Positions 52,814-62,100 of a DNA stretch of 64,000 nucleotides are shown piece by piece (position 1 is the first letter of the stretch; each line of letters starts with the position of its first letter). The DNA is from Planctomycetota bacterium. Its GTDB lineage: Bacteria > Planctomycetota > UBA1135 > GCA-002686595. The stretch spans positions 434,001-498,000 of the forward strand of contig JADJLZ010000001.1 in the NCBI GenBank assembly GCA_016709875.1, in the 5' to 3' direction. The translations under genes and the position numbers were made by a program. The notes under the pieces were generated by a model. It saw only the letters and a program-made list of their open reading frames with translations, had not been told where the DNA came from and ran no database searches.

Positions 52814-54322
52814 ATGATCCCCGCCGCAGCAGCGTCCGCCGTCCTCTTCGCCCTCCCCCCCGCGCTCGCGCCCGCGGTGCTGCGCCAGGATCCGCCCTCC
52901 GCGGCCGCCGACCTCTACGGTGCAGGCAAGGGCCTCGAGGTCACGCTCGAGGGCGCTTGCGAGCTCGCGCTGCAGCAGAACCTCGGCTTGGCGTCCGAGG
53001 CGCTCAACACAGACCTCGCGCTGTTCAACTACCGCGGCAGCTACGGCACCTTCGACTGGCTCTTCCACGCTGGCGGCGCCTGGAACGACACCAAGGGCCA
53101 GCCGCAGAGCGTCTTCGGCGGCGAGAACGTCAACACGCAGTCGGGCAACCTCGACTTCACGCGCCTGTTCGACACGGGCGGCACGTTCAAGGCCGCGTTC
53201 TCGACGGCCAACACGAAGACCAACAGCACGATCACGACCTTCAACCCTTCGACGCACGACCTGGTCTCGCTGACCTACACGCAGCCGATCCTGCGCGGCG
53301 CCTGGCGCGAGTACAACACCGCCGTGCAGCGCGAGGCGGAGCTCACCTGGCGCCAGCAGATGGAGAAGGAGCGCGCCGCGCGCCAGAAGCTGCTGCTCGA
53401 CGTCAGCAACGCCTATTGGGACCTCGTCGCGGCGCGCGACGACCTCGAGGTCAAGACCTCGGGTGTAGATCTCGCCAAGGCGCAGGTGGACCAGGAGCAG
53501 CGGCGCCTGGACGCGGGCGTGGGCACGCGCCTGGATGTGTTGCAGGCCGAGACGCAGGTCGCCACGCGCGAGCAGGAGCGCCTGCTGGCCGACGTCAAGG
53601 TGCGCGCTGCGGCCGACAAGCTGCGCGCGCTGCTCTTCGCGGGCCGCGACCGCGGGCGCTGGGAGACGGCGATCCTGCCCAAGACTCCGCTGCCCGACGA
53701 AGCGCGCGCCGACGACACACCCAGCTGGACGAGTGCGCTCGACGTCGCGCTCGACCACCGCGCGAGCCTGCGCGAGCAGCGCCTCACGATCGACATCATG
53801 GCGCTGCGGCACGAGCTTCGGCGTTCGGACAAGCGCCCGAACCTGAGCCTCGAGCTCGGAGCGACCGGCGAGGGCTTCAGCGGCGACACGAGCACCTCGC
53901 TCGACGACGCGTTCTCGTACAACTATCCGACGCTCTCGGCCAAGATCAACTACTCGATCCCGATCGGCAATCGCACGGCGCGCTGGGCGCTCGAGGCCGC
54001 CTGGGTCAACCTGCGCAAGGCGCGCCTGGATTACGACCAACTCGAGTCCAACGTGGCGGCCGAGGTGCGCGAGGCCGTGCGCCAGGTGCTCTACCAGGCC
54101 GAGTCCGTGCGCGCCGCGCGCAAGAGCATGGATCTCGCGCGTGAACAGCTCAAGGCCGAGGAGGCTCGACGACAAGTGGAGATCACGACCAACTTCCAGG
54201 TGCTCAAGTTCCAGCAGGATCTCGTCGCCGCGCTCTCCTCCGAGCGCGCCGCGCGCGCGAACTTCGCCAAGGCGCTCGTCGCACTGAAGGACGCGCAGGG
54301 AATCCTTGGGGATCGGCCGTGA
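52814..54322 (+). CDS. TolC-family outer membrane efflux protein
   Basis: This 502-aa protein has a signal peptide (AAAASAVLFALPPALAPAVL) and two outer-membrane-efflux repeats rich in long helices (about 45-270 and 305-500). Typical strings are LALQQNLGLASEALNTDLAL, VSNAYWDLVAARDDLEV, RRLDAGVGTRLDVLQAETQV and YSIPIGNRTAR. It forms the channel of tripartite exporters or type I secretion, but no inner-membrane partner is adjacent. The ATG at 52814 gives the signal directly. Its stop overlaps the next start (GTGA at 54319-54322). Confidence 0.88.
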   Translation: MIPAAAASAVLFALPPALAPAVLRQDPPSAAADLYGAGKGLEVTLEGACELALQQNLGLASEALNTDLALFNYRGSYGTFDWLFHAGGAWNDTKGQPQSVFGGENVNTQSGNLDFTRLFDTGGTFKAAFSTANTKTNSTITTFNPSTHDLVSLTYTQPILRGAWREYNTAVQREAELTWRQQMEKERAARQKLLLDVSNAYWDLVAARDDLEVKTSGVDLAKAQVDQEQRRLDAGVGTRLDVLQAETQVATREQERLLADVKVRAAADKLRALLFAGRDRGRWETAILPKTPLPDEARADDTPSWTSALDVALDHRASLREQRLTIDIMALRHELRRSDKRPNLSLELGATGEGFSGDTSTSLDDAFSYNYPTLSAKINYSIPIGNRTARWALEAAWVNLRKARLDYDQLESNVAAEVREAVRQVLYQAESVRAARKSMDLAREQLKAEEARRQVEITTNFQVLKFQQDLVAALSSERAARANFAKALVALKDAQGILGDRP

Positions 54323-55968
54323 GGCACGCGTTCGGCTTGTTCGTGCTCCTTGGCGCAGGCGCGTTCTTCGCCGCGAGTTGCTCGAGAGAGGCTCCCGCTC
54401 CGGCGCTGGAATCCAAGCCCACGGGGCTCGCCGCCGACGAGCGCATCGCCTGGCTGCTCGCGAGCCGCACGCACCCCGAACCGTTCCTGAGCGACACGAG
54501 CGACCTCATTCCGGCCCTGATCAGCAAGCTGGCGAGCGGCAAGTCGGACGCGCTGGGGCAGGCCAAGGTCGACCTCGCGGCGATGGGCGAGCGCGCTCTG
54601 CCCGCGCTGCGCAGCTTCTTCGACGCCTGCTACTCGGACGAGGCGCTCTCCGCGCGCATGATGAACGCGCTGGACACCGCGACGATGATGAAGGACGGCA
54701 TCGGCCGACCGCTGCTCGTGCGCGGCCTGGACCACCCGGTCGGCAGCGTGCGCCTCTCGGCGCTGCGCGGGCTGGGCAAGCAGGCGCGGCCGGAGGACTT
54801 CGACCGGCTCAAGATCGTGGCCGCGGTCACCGGTTCGGAGGGCCACGTGCAGCTCGCGGAAGCGCTCTGGTGCGCCGACAAGGACCGCGTCGTGCGCGAG
54901 CTCGCGAGCTGGATCAACGGTTCGATGCCGGCGCAGGTCATCCTGCCGCTCGGGCAGAACCTCGAGCGCTACGAGGACAAGGCCGCGCTGCTCGCGCTCA
55001 AGCCGCTGCTCGACGTCGTCTCGACGGAATTCCGCGCACGCCTGCTCGGCGCGCTCGCGCACGCGGGCGACGAACAGTGCCTGGACGAACTGCGCCTGAT
55101 GCTGACCGACACGGTCGCGCCGCGGCGCGAGCTGGCGGCCAAGGTCCTGCACGACGGCGGGATGCAGCACGAGTTGGTGAAGAGCCTGCGCGAGGACGGC
55201 TACATCCCCGTGCGCCTGGTCGCGGTGCAGGCGCTCTCGGAGATCCCCTTCGAGAACGACGTGCGCGAGGCGCTCGAGAGCGCTGCGGGCGATCCGGCGG
55301 AGCAGGTGAAGGCGATGGCGCTCGCCGCGCTGGTCAAGGCCGGCGACGCGGCGGGCGAGAACGAAGCGCTCGCGCTGCTCAAGGGCGACCGCGCGGACCT
55401 CGAGCGCGCGCTGATCGTGCTGCGCGATCCGATGACCGAGCGCAAGGAGCTCGCGGAACGCGTACTGGCCGTGCTCGAGGGGCTGCGCACGGGTTCGATC
55501 GGGCCGCTGCGCGTCGAGCGGAGCTCGATCTGGCGCGCGATCTCGCAGGTCCCGCTGGAGTCCGCCGCGCGCATCCTCTTCGACGAGATGGCGCATCAGC
55601 CCTCGCCCGACAAGCACTTCAGCGCGCACCGCTGGTTCCTGATGCAGATCGGCAACACCGGCGAGGCTGGCTGGAAGCTCGTGCGCGAGGCCTGGAAGAC
55701 CGAGGCCGACCCTGAGCGACGCATGGACCTGCTCAACACGAGCTGCTACGACCGCGGCGAGGACGGGCGCGTGTTCCTCGAGCAGGCGCTCGACAGCGCT
55801 CGCATGACACCGCTCGAGATCCTCTACGCCGCGCAACAACTCGCCTCGATGGGGCCCGCCGAACGCGTCGCCCCGCGCCTCAAGCGTCTCGCACTCGAAA
55901 TACGCGACAAGGACGTGCGGCCGGCCTTCAACAACCTGCTCTGGAACTGGTACGGGCTCGAGCCGTGA
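54319..55968 (+). CDS. HEAT-repeat-like lipoprotein
   Basis: This 549-aa protein has a lipoprotein signal (LFVLLGAGAFFAASCSRE, lipid Cys about 21). The rest is helical with HEAT/armadillo-like repeats, for example ALRGLGKQARPEDFDRLK, RLLGALAHAGDEQCLDELRL and MALAALVKAGDAAGENEAL. Such scaffolds bind proteins. The GTG start overlaps the TolC stop and its own stop overlaps the next start, so the three genes are likely made in fixed ratio. Confidence 0.75.
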   Translation: MRHAFGLFVLLGAGAFFAASCSREAPAPALESKPTGLAADERIAWLLASRTHPEPFLSDTSDLIPALISKLASGKSDALGQAKVDLAAMGERALPALRSFFDACYSDEALSARMMNALDTATMMKDGIGRPLLVRGLDHPVGSVRLSALRGLGKQARPEDFDRLKIVAAVTGSEGHVQLAEALWCADKDRVVRELASWINGSMPAQVILPLGQNLERYEDKAALLALKPLLDVVSTEFRARLLGALAHAGDEQCLDELRLMLTDTVAPRRELAAKVLHDGGMQHELVKSLREDGYIPVRLVAVQALSEIPFENDVREALESAAGDPAEQVKAMALAALVKAGDAAGENEALALLKGDRADLERALIVLRDPMTERKELAERVLAVLEGLRTGSIGPLRVERSSIWRAISQVPLESAARILFDEMAHQPSPDKHFSAHRWFLMQIGNTGEAGWKLVREAWKTEADPERRMDLLNTSCYDRGEDGRVFLEQALDSARMTPLEILYAAQQLASMGPAERVAPRLKRLALEIRDKDVRPAFNNLLWNWYGLEP

Positions 55969-58900
55969 AGTTCGCGCGAGGGGGCCATCGCATGCGCGGC
56001 GCGGCGCTGCTCGCGGCGGCGCTGCTGGGCGCCTGCCGCGACGACCCCAAGCCGGCGTCGCTGCCGCGCCTGGCCGAGCTCCCCGCGCCCGCTGCGCTCG
56101 TCAAGGGGCGCACGCTCGCGCTGCCTGCCTGGGGGGACGAGTTCCGCGAGCGCATCGATCCGCGGCGCGACGGATGGACGAGCGAGGTGGGAGCGCTCGC
56201 GGTGGAGGACCTGCTGCGCCGGACGCTCGAATCCTTCCTGCGTGGCCAGACGAGTGCTGCGGAGTGCGCCGAGGCGCTCGTGGCCCCCGGCTTCGCGGGC
56301 GCGACCGAGCTGTGCGCCGATCAGCGCAGGATCGTGTTCGACGACGGCACGCTGCGCGTCGAGGAGCCGGCCGCGGGCTTGTCTCCTGCGCTGTGCGAGC
56401 CTGACAAATTCGCCGAGCGCCTCGAGCTGTGGCGCGGCGCCTTCGCGGGACTCTCCTTCGAGAGCCTCGACCTGCACGTCGATGGCGTCGAGGAACTCCC
56501 CGAACATGTGCTGCGCACGCAGCTCAGCCTGCGCGTGTGTGTGCGCAACGGTCCGCGGGCCTTGCAACAGAATCTGGGTTGGAGCGCCGAATGGACGGCC
56601 AGCGCAGGCGCCGCGCCGCCGCGCCTCTTGAGGCTGGAGCTGCGCCGTTCGCAGAACGTGCTCGCGAGCAAGCCCGTCTTCCGCGAGGTGACACGCGCGG
56701 TCTTCGGGCCGCTGGCGTGCTATCCCGAGGAGCTCCTGCGCGGCGCGGCGGACTACCACCTGCACCAGGATCGGCTCTCGAAGCAGCCGGTGCTCGGCAT
56801 GCACGGCATCGCGGTGGGTGACATCGACGGCGACGGGCTCGAGGACATCTACCTCGGCCAGCCCGGCGGACAGCCCAATCGCCTGTTCCTGCGCCAGAAG
56901 GACGGCAGCCTGCGCGACGCCTCGGTCGAGAGCGGCGTGGCGCTGCTGGACAACACAGGACCGGTGCTGATCGCGGACTTCGACGGCGACGGGCATGAGG
57001 ACCTCGCGATCGGGCTGCAGGGCAACATCGTCGTGCGCTGGAACGACGGCCACGGCCATCTCTCGGAGGGCGTCGTGCTGATCGCCGCGGATCCGGCAGA
57101 GATCACGAGCATGGGCGCGGCCGACGTCGACAATGACGGCGACCTCGACCTTTTCGCCTGCCGCTACGTGGCGGGCGGCGTCGTCGGCGGCGCGCCCGTG
57201 CCGTACCACAACGCGCAGAACGGCGCGCGCAACCTGTTCTGGCGCAACGACGGCGCGCGGCACTTCCAGGAGGCGCTCGCGGAAGTCGGACTCGACCAGC
57301 ACGCCGAGCGCTACGGCCTCGCGCTGTACTTCGAGGACTTCGACGAGGACGGCTGGGTCGACCTGTACGTGGTCAACGATTTTGGCCGCAACTGCCTCTA
57401 CAAGAACGACCACGGCCACTTCCACGACGTCGCGCCCGAACTGGGTCTCACGGACCAGGCCGCAGGCATGGGCGCCGACATGGCCGACGTCGATGGCGAC
57501 GGGCTGCTCGACCTCTACGTGACCAACATGCACTCGCCGGCGGGCGGGCGCATCGCCTCGCAGCCGGCCTGGATGCCCGCGCATCCGGAGCTGCGGGGCG
57601 ACTACGTGCGCCACGCGCGCGGCAACACGCTGCTGCGCGCGCGCGGTGACGGCACCTTCGAGGACGTCACCGAGAGCGCCGGCGTCGCGCCCGCAGGCTG
57701 GGCCTGGGGCTCGCGCTTCCTCGACTGGTCGAACTCGGGCTGGCCCGACATCTTCGTGCCCAACGGATTCGTGTCGAACGAGAACCACGACGACCTCGAG
57801 AGCTTTTTCTGGCGTGAGGTGATCGCACGCTCGCCCGCGGCGCCGCCGGTGACTCCCGAATACGAGCACGCCTGGGAGGCGGTGCGGCAGTTCGCGATGT
57901 TCGAGGGGCGCAGCTGGAACGGCTGGGAGCGCGAGTACGCGTACCTTGCGCTGGGCCACGGCCGCTACGCCGACGTCTCGGCGGCGACAGGCCTGGATTT
58001 CCTCGACGACGGCCGCGCGGCGGTCACGCTCGACTGGGACGACGACGGGCGAACCGACCTGCTGCTGCGCAATCGCAGCGGCCCGCGGCTGCGTCTCCTG
58101 CTCGGTGCGCAGGAGACCAACAACCACTTCCTCGAGCTGGAGCTCTCCTCGCCCGGCAAGAACCGCGACGCGATCGGCGCCCAGGTGCACCTCGACATCG
58201 CGGGCAAGCACTACCGTCAGAGCGTGCACATCTCGCAGGGTTTCCTGTGCGCCAGTTCGCGCCGATTGCACTTCGGCCTGGGTGCCGCGCAGAGCGTCGA
58301 CAAGCTCGAGATCGTCTGGCCCGACGGAAAGCGCGAGGCCTTCCAGTCCGTGCGCACCAACGAGCGCTACCGCGTGCTCGAGGGCAGCGGCAAGCTCGAA
58401 CGGCGCGAACGCGCCGTTTCGGACGCGCTCGCGGCCATGCCAGGCGAGCGCGTGGACGTGCAGGCGAGCGCGCAGCCGCGCGTCGTGCTGTACGACAAGA
58501 TGCCGCTCCAACCGCTGACCTTGCCGAGCTTCGACGGCCCACCCCAGCGCGTCGCCGACCACGCGGGCCGCGTGCTGCTCGTAGTGGTCGCGACCTGGTC
58601 CGATCCGCGCTCGCGCGCCTTCCTCGAGTGGCTCGCGAGCGCCCGCGCGAGCTTCGCGGCGGCCGGCTGCGATGTGCGCTGCGCGCTGCTCGACGAGGGA
58701 TCCCAAACCGACGCGGCCCGACGCGGTATCGAGGCTTTGGGGCTCGCGGCGGAGTCCGGCTTCGCGCAGCAGCGCTTCCGCCAGTCGCTCGAGGTCTGCC
58801 TGGTCGAAGTGCTCGGCCCCTTCCCGTCGCTGCCGCAGCCGCTGGCGCTCCTCTTCGACCGCGGCGGCTCGCTGGTCGAGGTGCAGAGCGCACCTGCGGA

Positions 58901-59105
58901 CGGGGCGCGTCTGCTCGAGGACGCGCGCCTCACCGCGGGCATCGATCCGGTCAAGCAGGGGACCGAGGCGCTCCTCGGCGGGGATTGGGCGCAGTTCGTC
59001 TCGCGCGACTTCGCGACGGTCTCGAAGGTCTTCGGGTTGCTGGGCATGAACGACCTCGCGCAGCACTTCGCGGGGGTTGCGCAGGCGCGTGCGCGCGGCC
59101 GTTAG
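55965..59105 (+). CDS. CRTAC1-like FG-GAP / ASPIC-UnbV lipoprotein with a cysteine-less redoxin-like tail
   Basis: This 1046-aa lipoprotein has a signal (MRGAALLAAALLGACRDD) and an unknown domain to about 260. A seven-bladed FG-GAP/VCBS region follows with Ca-binding DxDxDG loops (DIDGDGLED, DFDGDGHED, DVDNDGDLD, DFDEDGWVD, DVDGDGLLD, DWDDDGRTD), then an ASPIC/UnbV domain near 720-820 (LEIVWPDGKREAFQSV). The last 190 residues resemble a redoxin (LPSFDGPPQRVADHAGRVLL and VVVATWSDPRSRAF), but the usual catalytic cysteines are absent. The GTG at 55965 overlaps the previous stop; the ATG at 55992 with GAGGGGG upstream is an alternative start. The stop is the last base before an IS. Confidence 0.85.
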   Translation: MKFARGGHRMRGAALLAAALLGACRDDPKPASLPRLAELPAPAALVKGRTLALPAWGDEFRERIDPRRDGWTSEVGALAVEDLLRRTLESFLRGQTSAAECAEALVAPGFAGATELCADQRRIVFDDGTLRVEEPAAGLSPALCEPDKFAERLELWRGAFAGLSFESLDLHVDGVEELPEHVLRTQLSLRVCVRNGPRALQQNLGWSAEWTASAGAAPPRLLRLELRRSQNVLASKPVFREVTRAVFGPLACYPEELLRGAADYHLHQDRLSKQPVLGMHGIAVGDIDGDGLEDIYLGQPGGQPNRLFLRQKDGSLRDASVESGVALLDNTGPVLIADFDGDGHEDLAIGLQGNIVVRWNDGHGHLSEGVVLIAADPAEITSMGAADVDNDGDLDLFACRYVAGGVVGGAPVPYHNAQNGARNLFWRNDGARHFQEALAEVGLDQHAERYGLALYFEDFDEDGWVDLYVVNDFGRNCLYKNDHGHFHDVAPELGLTDQAAGMGADMADVDGDGLLDLYVTNMHSPAGGRIASQPAWMPAHPELRGDYVRHARGNTLLRARGDGTFEDVTESAGVAPAGWAWGSRFLDWSNSGWPDIFVPNGFVSNENHDDLESFFWREVIARSPAAPPVTPEYEHAWEAVRQFAMFEGRSWNGWEREYAYLALGHGRYADVSAATGLDFLDDGRAAVTLDWDDDGRTDLLLRNRSGPRLRLLLGAQETNNHFLELELSSPGKNRDAIGAQVHLDIAGKHYRQSVHISQGFLCASSRRLHFGLGAAQSVDKLEIVWPDGKREAFQSVRTNERYRVLEGSGKLERRERAVSDALAAMPGERVDVQASAQPRVVLYDKMPLQPLTLPSFDGPPQRVADHAGRVLLVVVATWSDPRSRAFLEWLASARASFAAAGCDVRCALLDEGSQTDAARRGIEALGLAAESGFAQQRFRQSLEVCLVEVLGPFPSLPQPLALLFDRGGSLVEVQSAPADGARLLEDARLTAGIDPVKQGTEALLGGDWAQFVSRDFATVSKVFGLLGMNDLAQHFAGVAQARARGR

Positions 59106-59129
59106 GGACTCTGCCGCCCTTCGCTGTGC
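59106..59129 (+). repeat. left terminal inverted repeat of the IS
   Basis: The 24 bases match the reverse complement of 60232-60255 at 23 positions. They begin immediately after the stop codon of the upstream gene. Confidence 0.9.
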
Positions 59130-59145
59130 AGAAAATCGGTCCGGC

Positions 59146-59184
59146 ACGCGCAACCTTGGCCTGATCCGAGCGTCTTCCGTGTGG
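59146..59184 (+). promoter_or_regulatory. ECF-type promoter-like element inside the IS
   Basis: CAAC (59151-59154), 16 bases, then CGTC (59171-59174) lie 47 bases before the transposase start. The 39-base block is 35/39 identical to the element in front of the probable ECF gene at window position 90 (104-142, other strand). It may place the transposase under an ECF sigma factor, or be captured host DNA. Confidence 0.4.
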
Positions 59185-59221
59185 ACGCGCCTCTCCCGGG
59201 CGCGCCAAGGAGGATCGCCCG

Positions 59222-60240
59222 ATGGAATTTCGCCCAGATCACTGCCCCTGCGAAGAACCCAAATGTGCCGGCTCCGCCGGCTTCCAGTACCAACGCCGCG
59301 GCCACTACACGCGCGCCTGCGACGGCCGTCGCGTGCAGCGCTTCCAGTGCAAGGCCTGCAAACGCACTTTCTCGACGCAGACGTTTCGCGTCGACTACGG
59401 CCTGAAACGCGTCTCACTCGACGTGAAGATCTTCCTCGCGCTGATCTCGAAGGTGACGCAGCGCCAGATCGCGAAGACCCACCACTGCACGCTGCGCACG
59501 GTCGCGCGGCGACTCGATCTGTTCGGCAAACAAGGCCGCGGATTCCACGAGTGGCGCATGCGCATGCGCGGGATCGCGACGCCCTGGGAGGGGCAGTTCC
59601 AGCTCGACGAGCCGAGACCTTCGAGCACAACCGCCGCTTGAAACCGGTTACGGTGCCCGTGCTCGTGCACAAGCCCAGCTACTGCATCCTGCACGCGGAG
59701 GTGGGCACGCTTCCAGCGCGGAAACCGCTCTCGAAAGCGAACTTGGCGAAGCTCGCGCGCTACGAGCAGCTCGAGGGCGACGTCAAGCGCAAGAGCGAGT
59801 CACGCGAGAAGATGACGCGCTGCTTCGAAGTGCTCGCGCGCGTTTGCGATCCGAAGGCGAAGGTCTTCGTCGGCACCGACGAAAAGCACACCTACGGCGT
59901 GGCGCTGAAGCGCCTCTTCGGCGAGCGTCTCGTGCACCAGAAGACGCACTCGAGCGTGCCGCGCAGCTACAAGAACCCGCTCTTCCCGATCAACCACACC
60001 TTCGCGATGCTGCGCGACAACTTGAGCCGGCTCGTGCGGCGCAACTGGGGCGCATCGAAAAAGCGCGAGAAGCTCGAGAGCCACCTGTGGATCTACGTCG
60101 CCTGGCGCAACTACGTGCGGCCGATCACCAATCGCAACCACACGCAGACCGCGGCGATGGTCGCGGGGCTGTGCCCGCGGATGCTCGAGGTGACCGACCT
60201 GCTCGCGGTTAGGATGTTTGATCCCGAAGACGCACAGTGA
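59222..60240 (+). pseudogene. IS transposase, one frameshift
   Basis: The first part (MEFRPDHCPCEEPKCAGSAG ... TPWEGQFQLDE) holds an N-terminal zinc ribbon (CPCEEPKC, FQCKACKRTF) and a helix-turn-helix (KVTQRQIAKTHHCTLRTVAR). The second part (ETFEHNRRLKPVTVPVLVHK ... LLAVRMFDPEDAQ) is in another frame. One base is missing near 59610 (GACGAGCCGAGACC, expected GACGAGCTCGAGACC or similar). The join falls at the first acidic catalytic region (LDE.ETFEH). The stop lies within the right terminal repeat. Total length without the shift is about 339 aa. Confidence 0.82.
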
Positions 60241-60255
60241 AGGGCGGCAGAGTCC
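60232..60255 (-). repeat. right terminal inverted repeat of the IS
   Basis: This is the reverse complement of the left end with one mismatch. It contains the stop codon of the transposase (60238-60240). Confidence 0.9.
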
Positions 60256-60256
60256 T

Positions 60257-60811
60257 TCAGGGGCGCATCGCCGGCCAGTCTCCCTTGCCCAGTCGCGCTG
60301 GCTCCGCCCGCGGCGGCCGGGTCGGACCGTCGCTGGCCGCGTCCTCGTTGGCGTTTCCGTACAGGCCCGCGCCGGGCAGATAGACGAAGCTGCCCAGGCC
60401 GGTGCGGCCGTGCTCCCAGGGCCAGCCGCGCAGTACCCACTCGCCGGTCTCGAGCTGTTGCGCGTCGAACAGGTAGCCGTGCCGGCGCAGCCTTCCGCCG
60501 CTGAGCAGCTCGAGATCCTCGAAGCGGCTCTCGTGGCGCGGATTGGCCGCGAGCAGGCCGCCCAGGCCGCCTTCGCGCAGGCCCAGGGCGCTCGCGTCGA
60601 GGTCCTGGCCCAGGCTCGAGAGCAGCGCGATCGCGTCGAGCTCGTTCTCGCGCAGGGCGAAGCGTCGCAGGCGCGGCAGAGAGACCAGTACGACGACCAG
60701 TCCGATCAGGAACAGCGTCAGGTAGTCGACCGTCGAGAGTCCGACGCGCGCGCGCGCGCCCTCCCGACCTGCGGTCCGCATACCCGTCCTCGCCAGCGCT
60801 TCGCTCGTCAT
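60257..60811 (-). CDS. pilin-like single-pass membrane protein (184 aa)
   Basis: The protein has one N-terminal membrane helix (STVDYLTLFLIGLVVVLVSL, residues about 26-45) followed by a helical continuation (RENELDAIALLSSLGQDL). A globular end follows with HGYLFDAQQLETGEWVLRGW and GLGSFVYLPGAGLYGNAN. This layout is like type IV pilins or pseudopilins, but no clear prepilin cleavage motif is seen, so the call is tentative. GAGGA lies about 5 bases before the ATG at 60811. Its stop is 2 bases from the IS end, so the last codons may have been set by the insertion. Confidence 0.6.
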   Translation of the reverse strand: MTSEALARTGMRTAGREGARARVGLSTVDYLTLFLIGLVVVLVSLPRLRRFALRENELDAIALLSSLGQDLDASALGLREGGLGGLLAANPRHESRFEDLELLSGGRLRRHGYLFDAQQLETGEWVLRGWPWEHGRTGLGSFVYLPGAGLYGNANEDAASDGPTRPPRAEPARLGKGDWPAMRP

Positions 60812-60864
60812 GGGGTTCCTCGCCGCGCTCTGGATCCGTGTGCGCGCGTGCTACGCTCCAATCC

Positions 60865-62100
60865 ATGATCCGGCGGCCCGCGATGCAAGACCTTTCCGGG
60901 GCTCTCGCGGGAACTGCGCGCGAGATTGCCGAGCGCGCGGCCCGCCGCGGCGCGCGCATCTGGATCGTCGGGGGTGCCGTGCGCGACCTCGCGCTCGGTC
61001 GTCCGCCCAAGGACGTCGACATGGCCTCGGCGCTGCTCCCCGATGAGATCGAGGAGCTCTTCCCGCAGACGATCCCGGTCGGCAAGGCCTTCGGCACGAT
61101 CCTGATCGTGCAGGACGGGCTGGCCGTCGAGCACACCACCTTCCGCTCCGAGACGGGCTACAGCGACCGGCGCCGCCCTGATCGGGTCGAGTTCGGACAC
61201 AGCGTCGAGGAGGATTCGACGCGCCGCGACTTCACCTGCAACGCGCTTTACCTCGACCCGCTGCGCGACGATTTCGCCGACCCGCAGCGCGGCCTTGCGG
61301 ACCTCGAGCAGGCTACGTTGCGCTGCGTGGGTGACCCGCTCGCGCGCTTCCGCGAGGACGGCCTGCGCCTCGTTCGCATGGCGCGCTTCGCCGGGGCGCT
61401 CGGTCTCGAACCCGCGCCGGGAATGCTCGAGGCCGCGATCGCCTCGCGTGCGACCCTCGCGGGCGTGGCGCCCGAGCGCGTTCTGCGCGAGCTCGAGCGC
61501 ATCTTTGCCCGCCCGGGACACGCGCGCGCGATCGAGCTCTTCGCGCGCGCCGGCCTCGCGGGCCAGGTCTTCCCCGGCCTGGTGTTGGGGGAGGAGCGCC
61601 TGTGGGCCTTCGACCGCCTGCCGGACGCGCCTGGGCTCGAATGCGGCCTCGCGCTGCTTTTCGGTGGCGACCGTGCGGCCGGGGAGAAGCGCCTGGAAGA
61701 GCTGCGTGTCAGCCGCGAGACGCGCCAGCGCGTGCTCGATGCCTGGAGCTGCCTGGACGACCTGCGCGACCTCGACGGCACCCGCCGTGCACGGCGCGTG
61801 CGCCTGGAGCGCCGGCCCGGATTCGAGATCGCGCGGCGCGTCGCGGGCGCGAAGGGCTTCGACCGGCGCCTGCTCGACCAACTCGCGGCCGAGAAGCTCG
61901 CGCTCGGTCCCGAGGGCCTGCGCCCGAGCCCATGGTTGCGTTCGAAAGACCTCGAAGCGGCCGGAGTGCCCAAGGGCCCGCGCTGGCGCGAGCTCCTCGA
62001 CGCCGCCGAGGAAGCGCAACTCGACCAACGCATCACGAGCGTGGAGAGCGCGCTCGACTGGCTGCGTGCGCGCCTGGGTCAGGACGGCGGGAACACCTGA
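60865..62100 (+). CDS. CCA-adding / poly(A) polymerase family nucleotidyltransferase
   Basis: This 411-aa class II nucleotidyltransferase has WIVGGAVRDLALGRPPKDVD (GG...VRD and the metal-binding DVD), TFRSETGYSDRRRPDRVEFG, RRDFTCNALYLDP and DPLARFREDGLRLVRMARFA, the standard tRNA CCA-enzyme motifs. It adds or repairs the CCA end of tRNA. The Met at 60865 is used; TACGCT lies 7 bases before it, so the message may be leaderless. It overlaps the convergent UbiA-type gene by 22 bases. Confidence 0.88.
   Translation: MIRRPAMQDLSGALAGTAREIAERAARRGARIWIVGGAVRDLALGRPPKDVDMASALLPDEIEELFPQTIPVGKAFGTILIVQDGLAVEHTTFRSETGYSDRRRPDRVEFGHSVEEDSTRRDFTCNALYLDPLRDDFADPQRGLADLEQATLRCVGDPLARFREDGLRLVRMARFAGALGLEPAPGMLEAAIASRATLAGVAPERVLRELERIFARPGHARAIELFARAGLAGQVFPGLVLGEERLWAFDRLPDAPGLECGLALLFGGDRAAGEKRLEELRVSRETRQRVLDAWSCLDDLRDLDGTRRARRVRLERRPGFEIARRVAGAKGFDRRLLDQLAAEKLALGPEGLRPSPWLRSKDLEAAGVPKGPRWRELLDAAEEAQLDQRITSVESALDWLRARLGQDGGNT

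Larger units (their letters stand above)
59106..60255 (+). mobile_element. insertion sequence with 24-bp terminal inverted repeats
   Basis: The 1150-bp element is bounded by GGACTCTGCCGCCCTTCGCT+GTGC (59106-59129) and its reverse complement at 60232-60255, with one mismatch (G/A). It carries one transposase reading rightwards. The left flank is the TAG stop of the CRTAC1-like gene, and the right flank begins 2 bases before the stop of the convergent pilin-like gene. No target-site duplication was found in the adjacent 8-9 bases. The zinc-ribbon transposase suggests an IS1/IS1595-like group; the exact family is unsure. Confidence 0.9.

Noticed and set aside
59098..60263. Target-site duplication flanking the IS
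   Set aside because: The 8-9 bases on each side (GCCGTTAG and TTCAGGGG) do not match.
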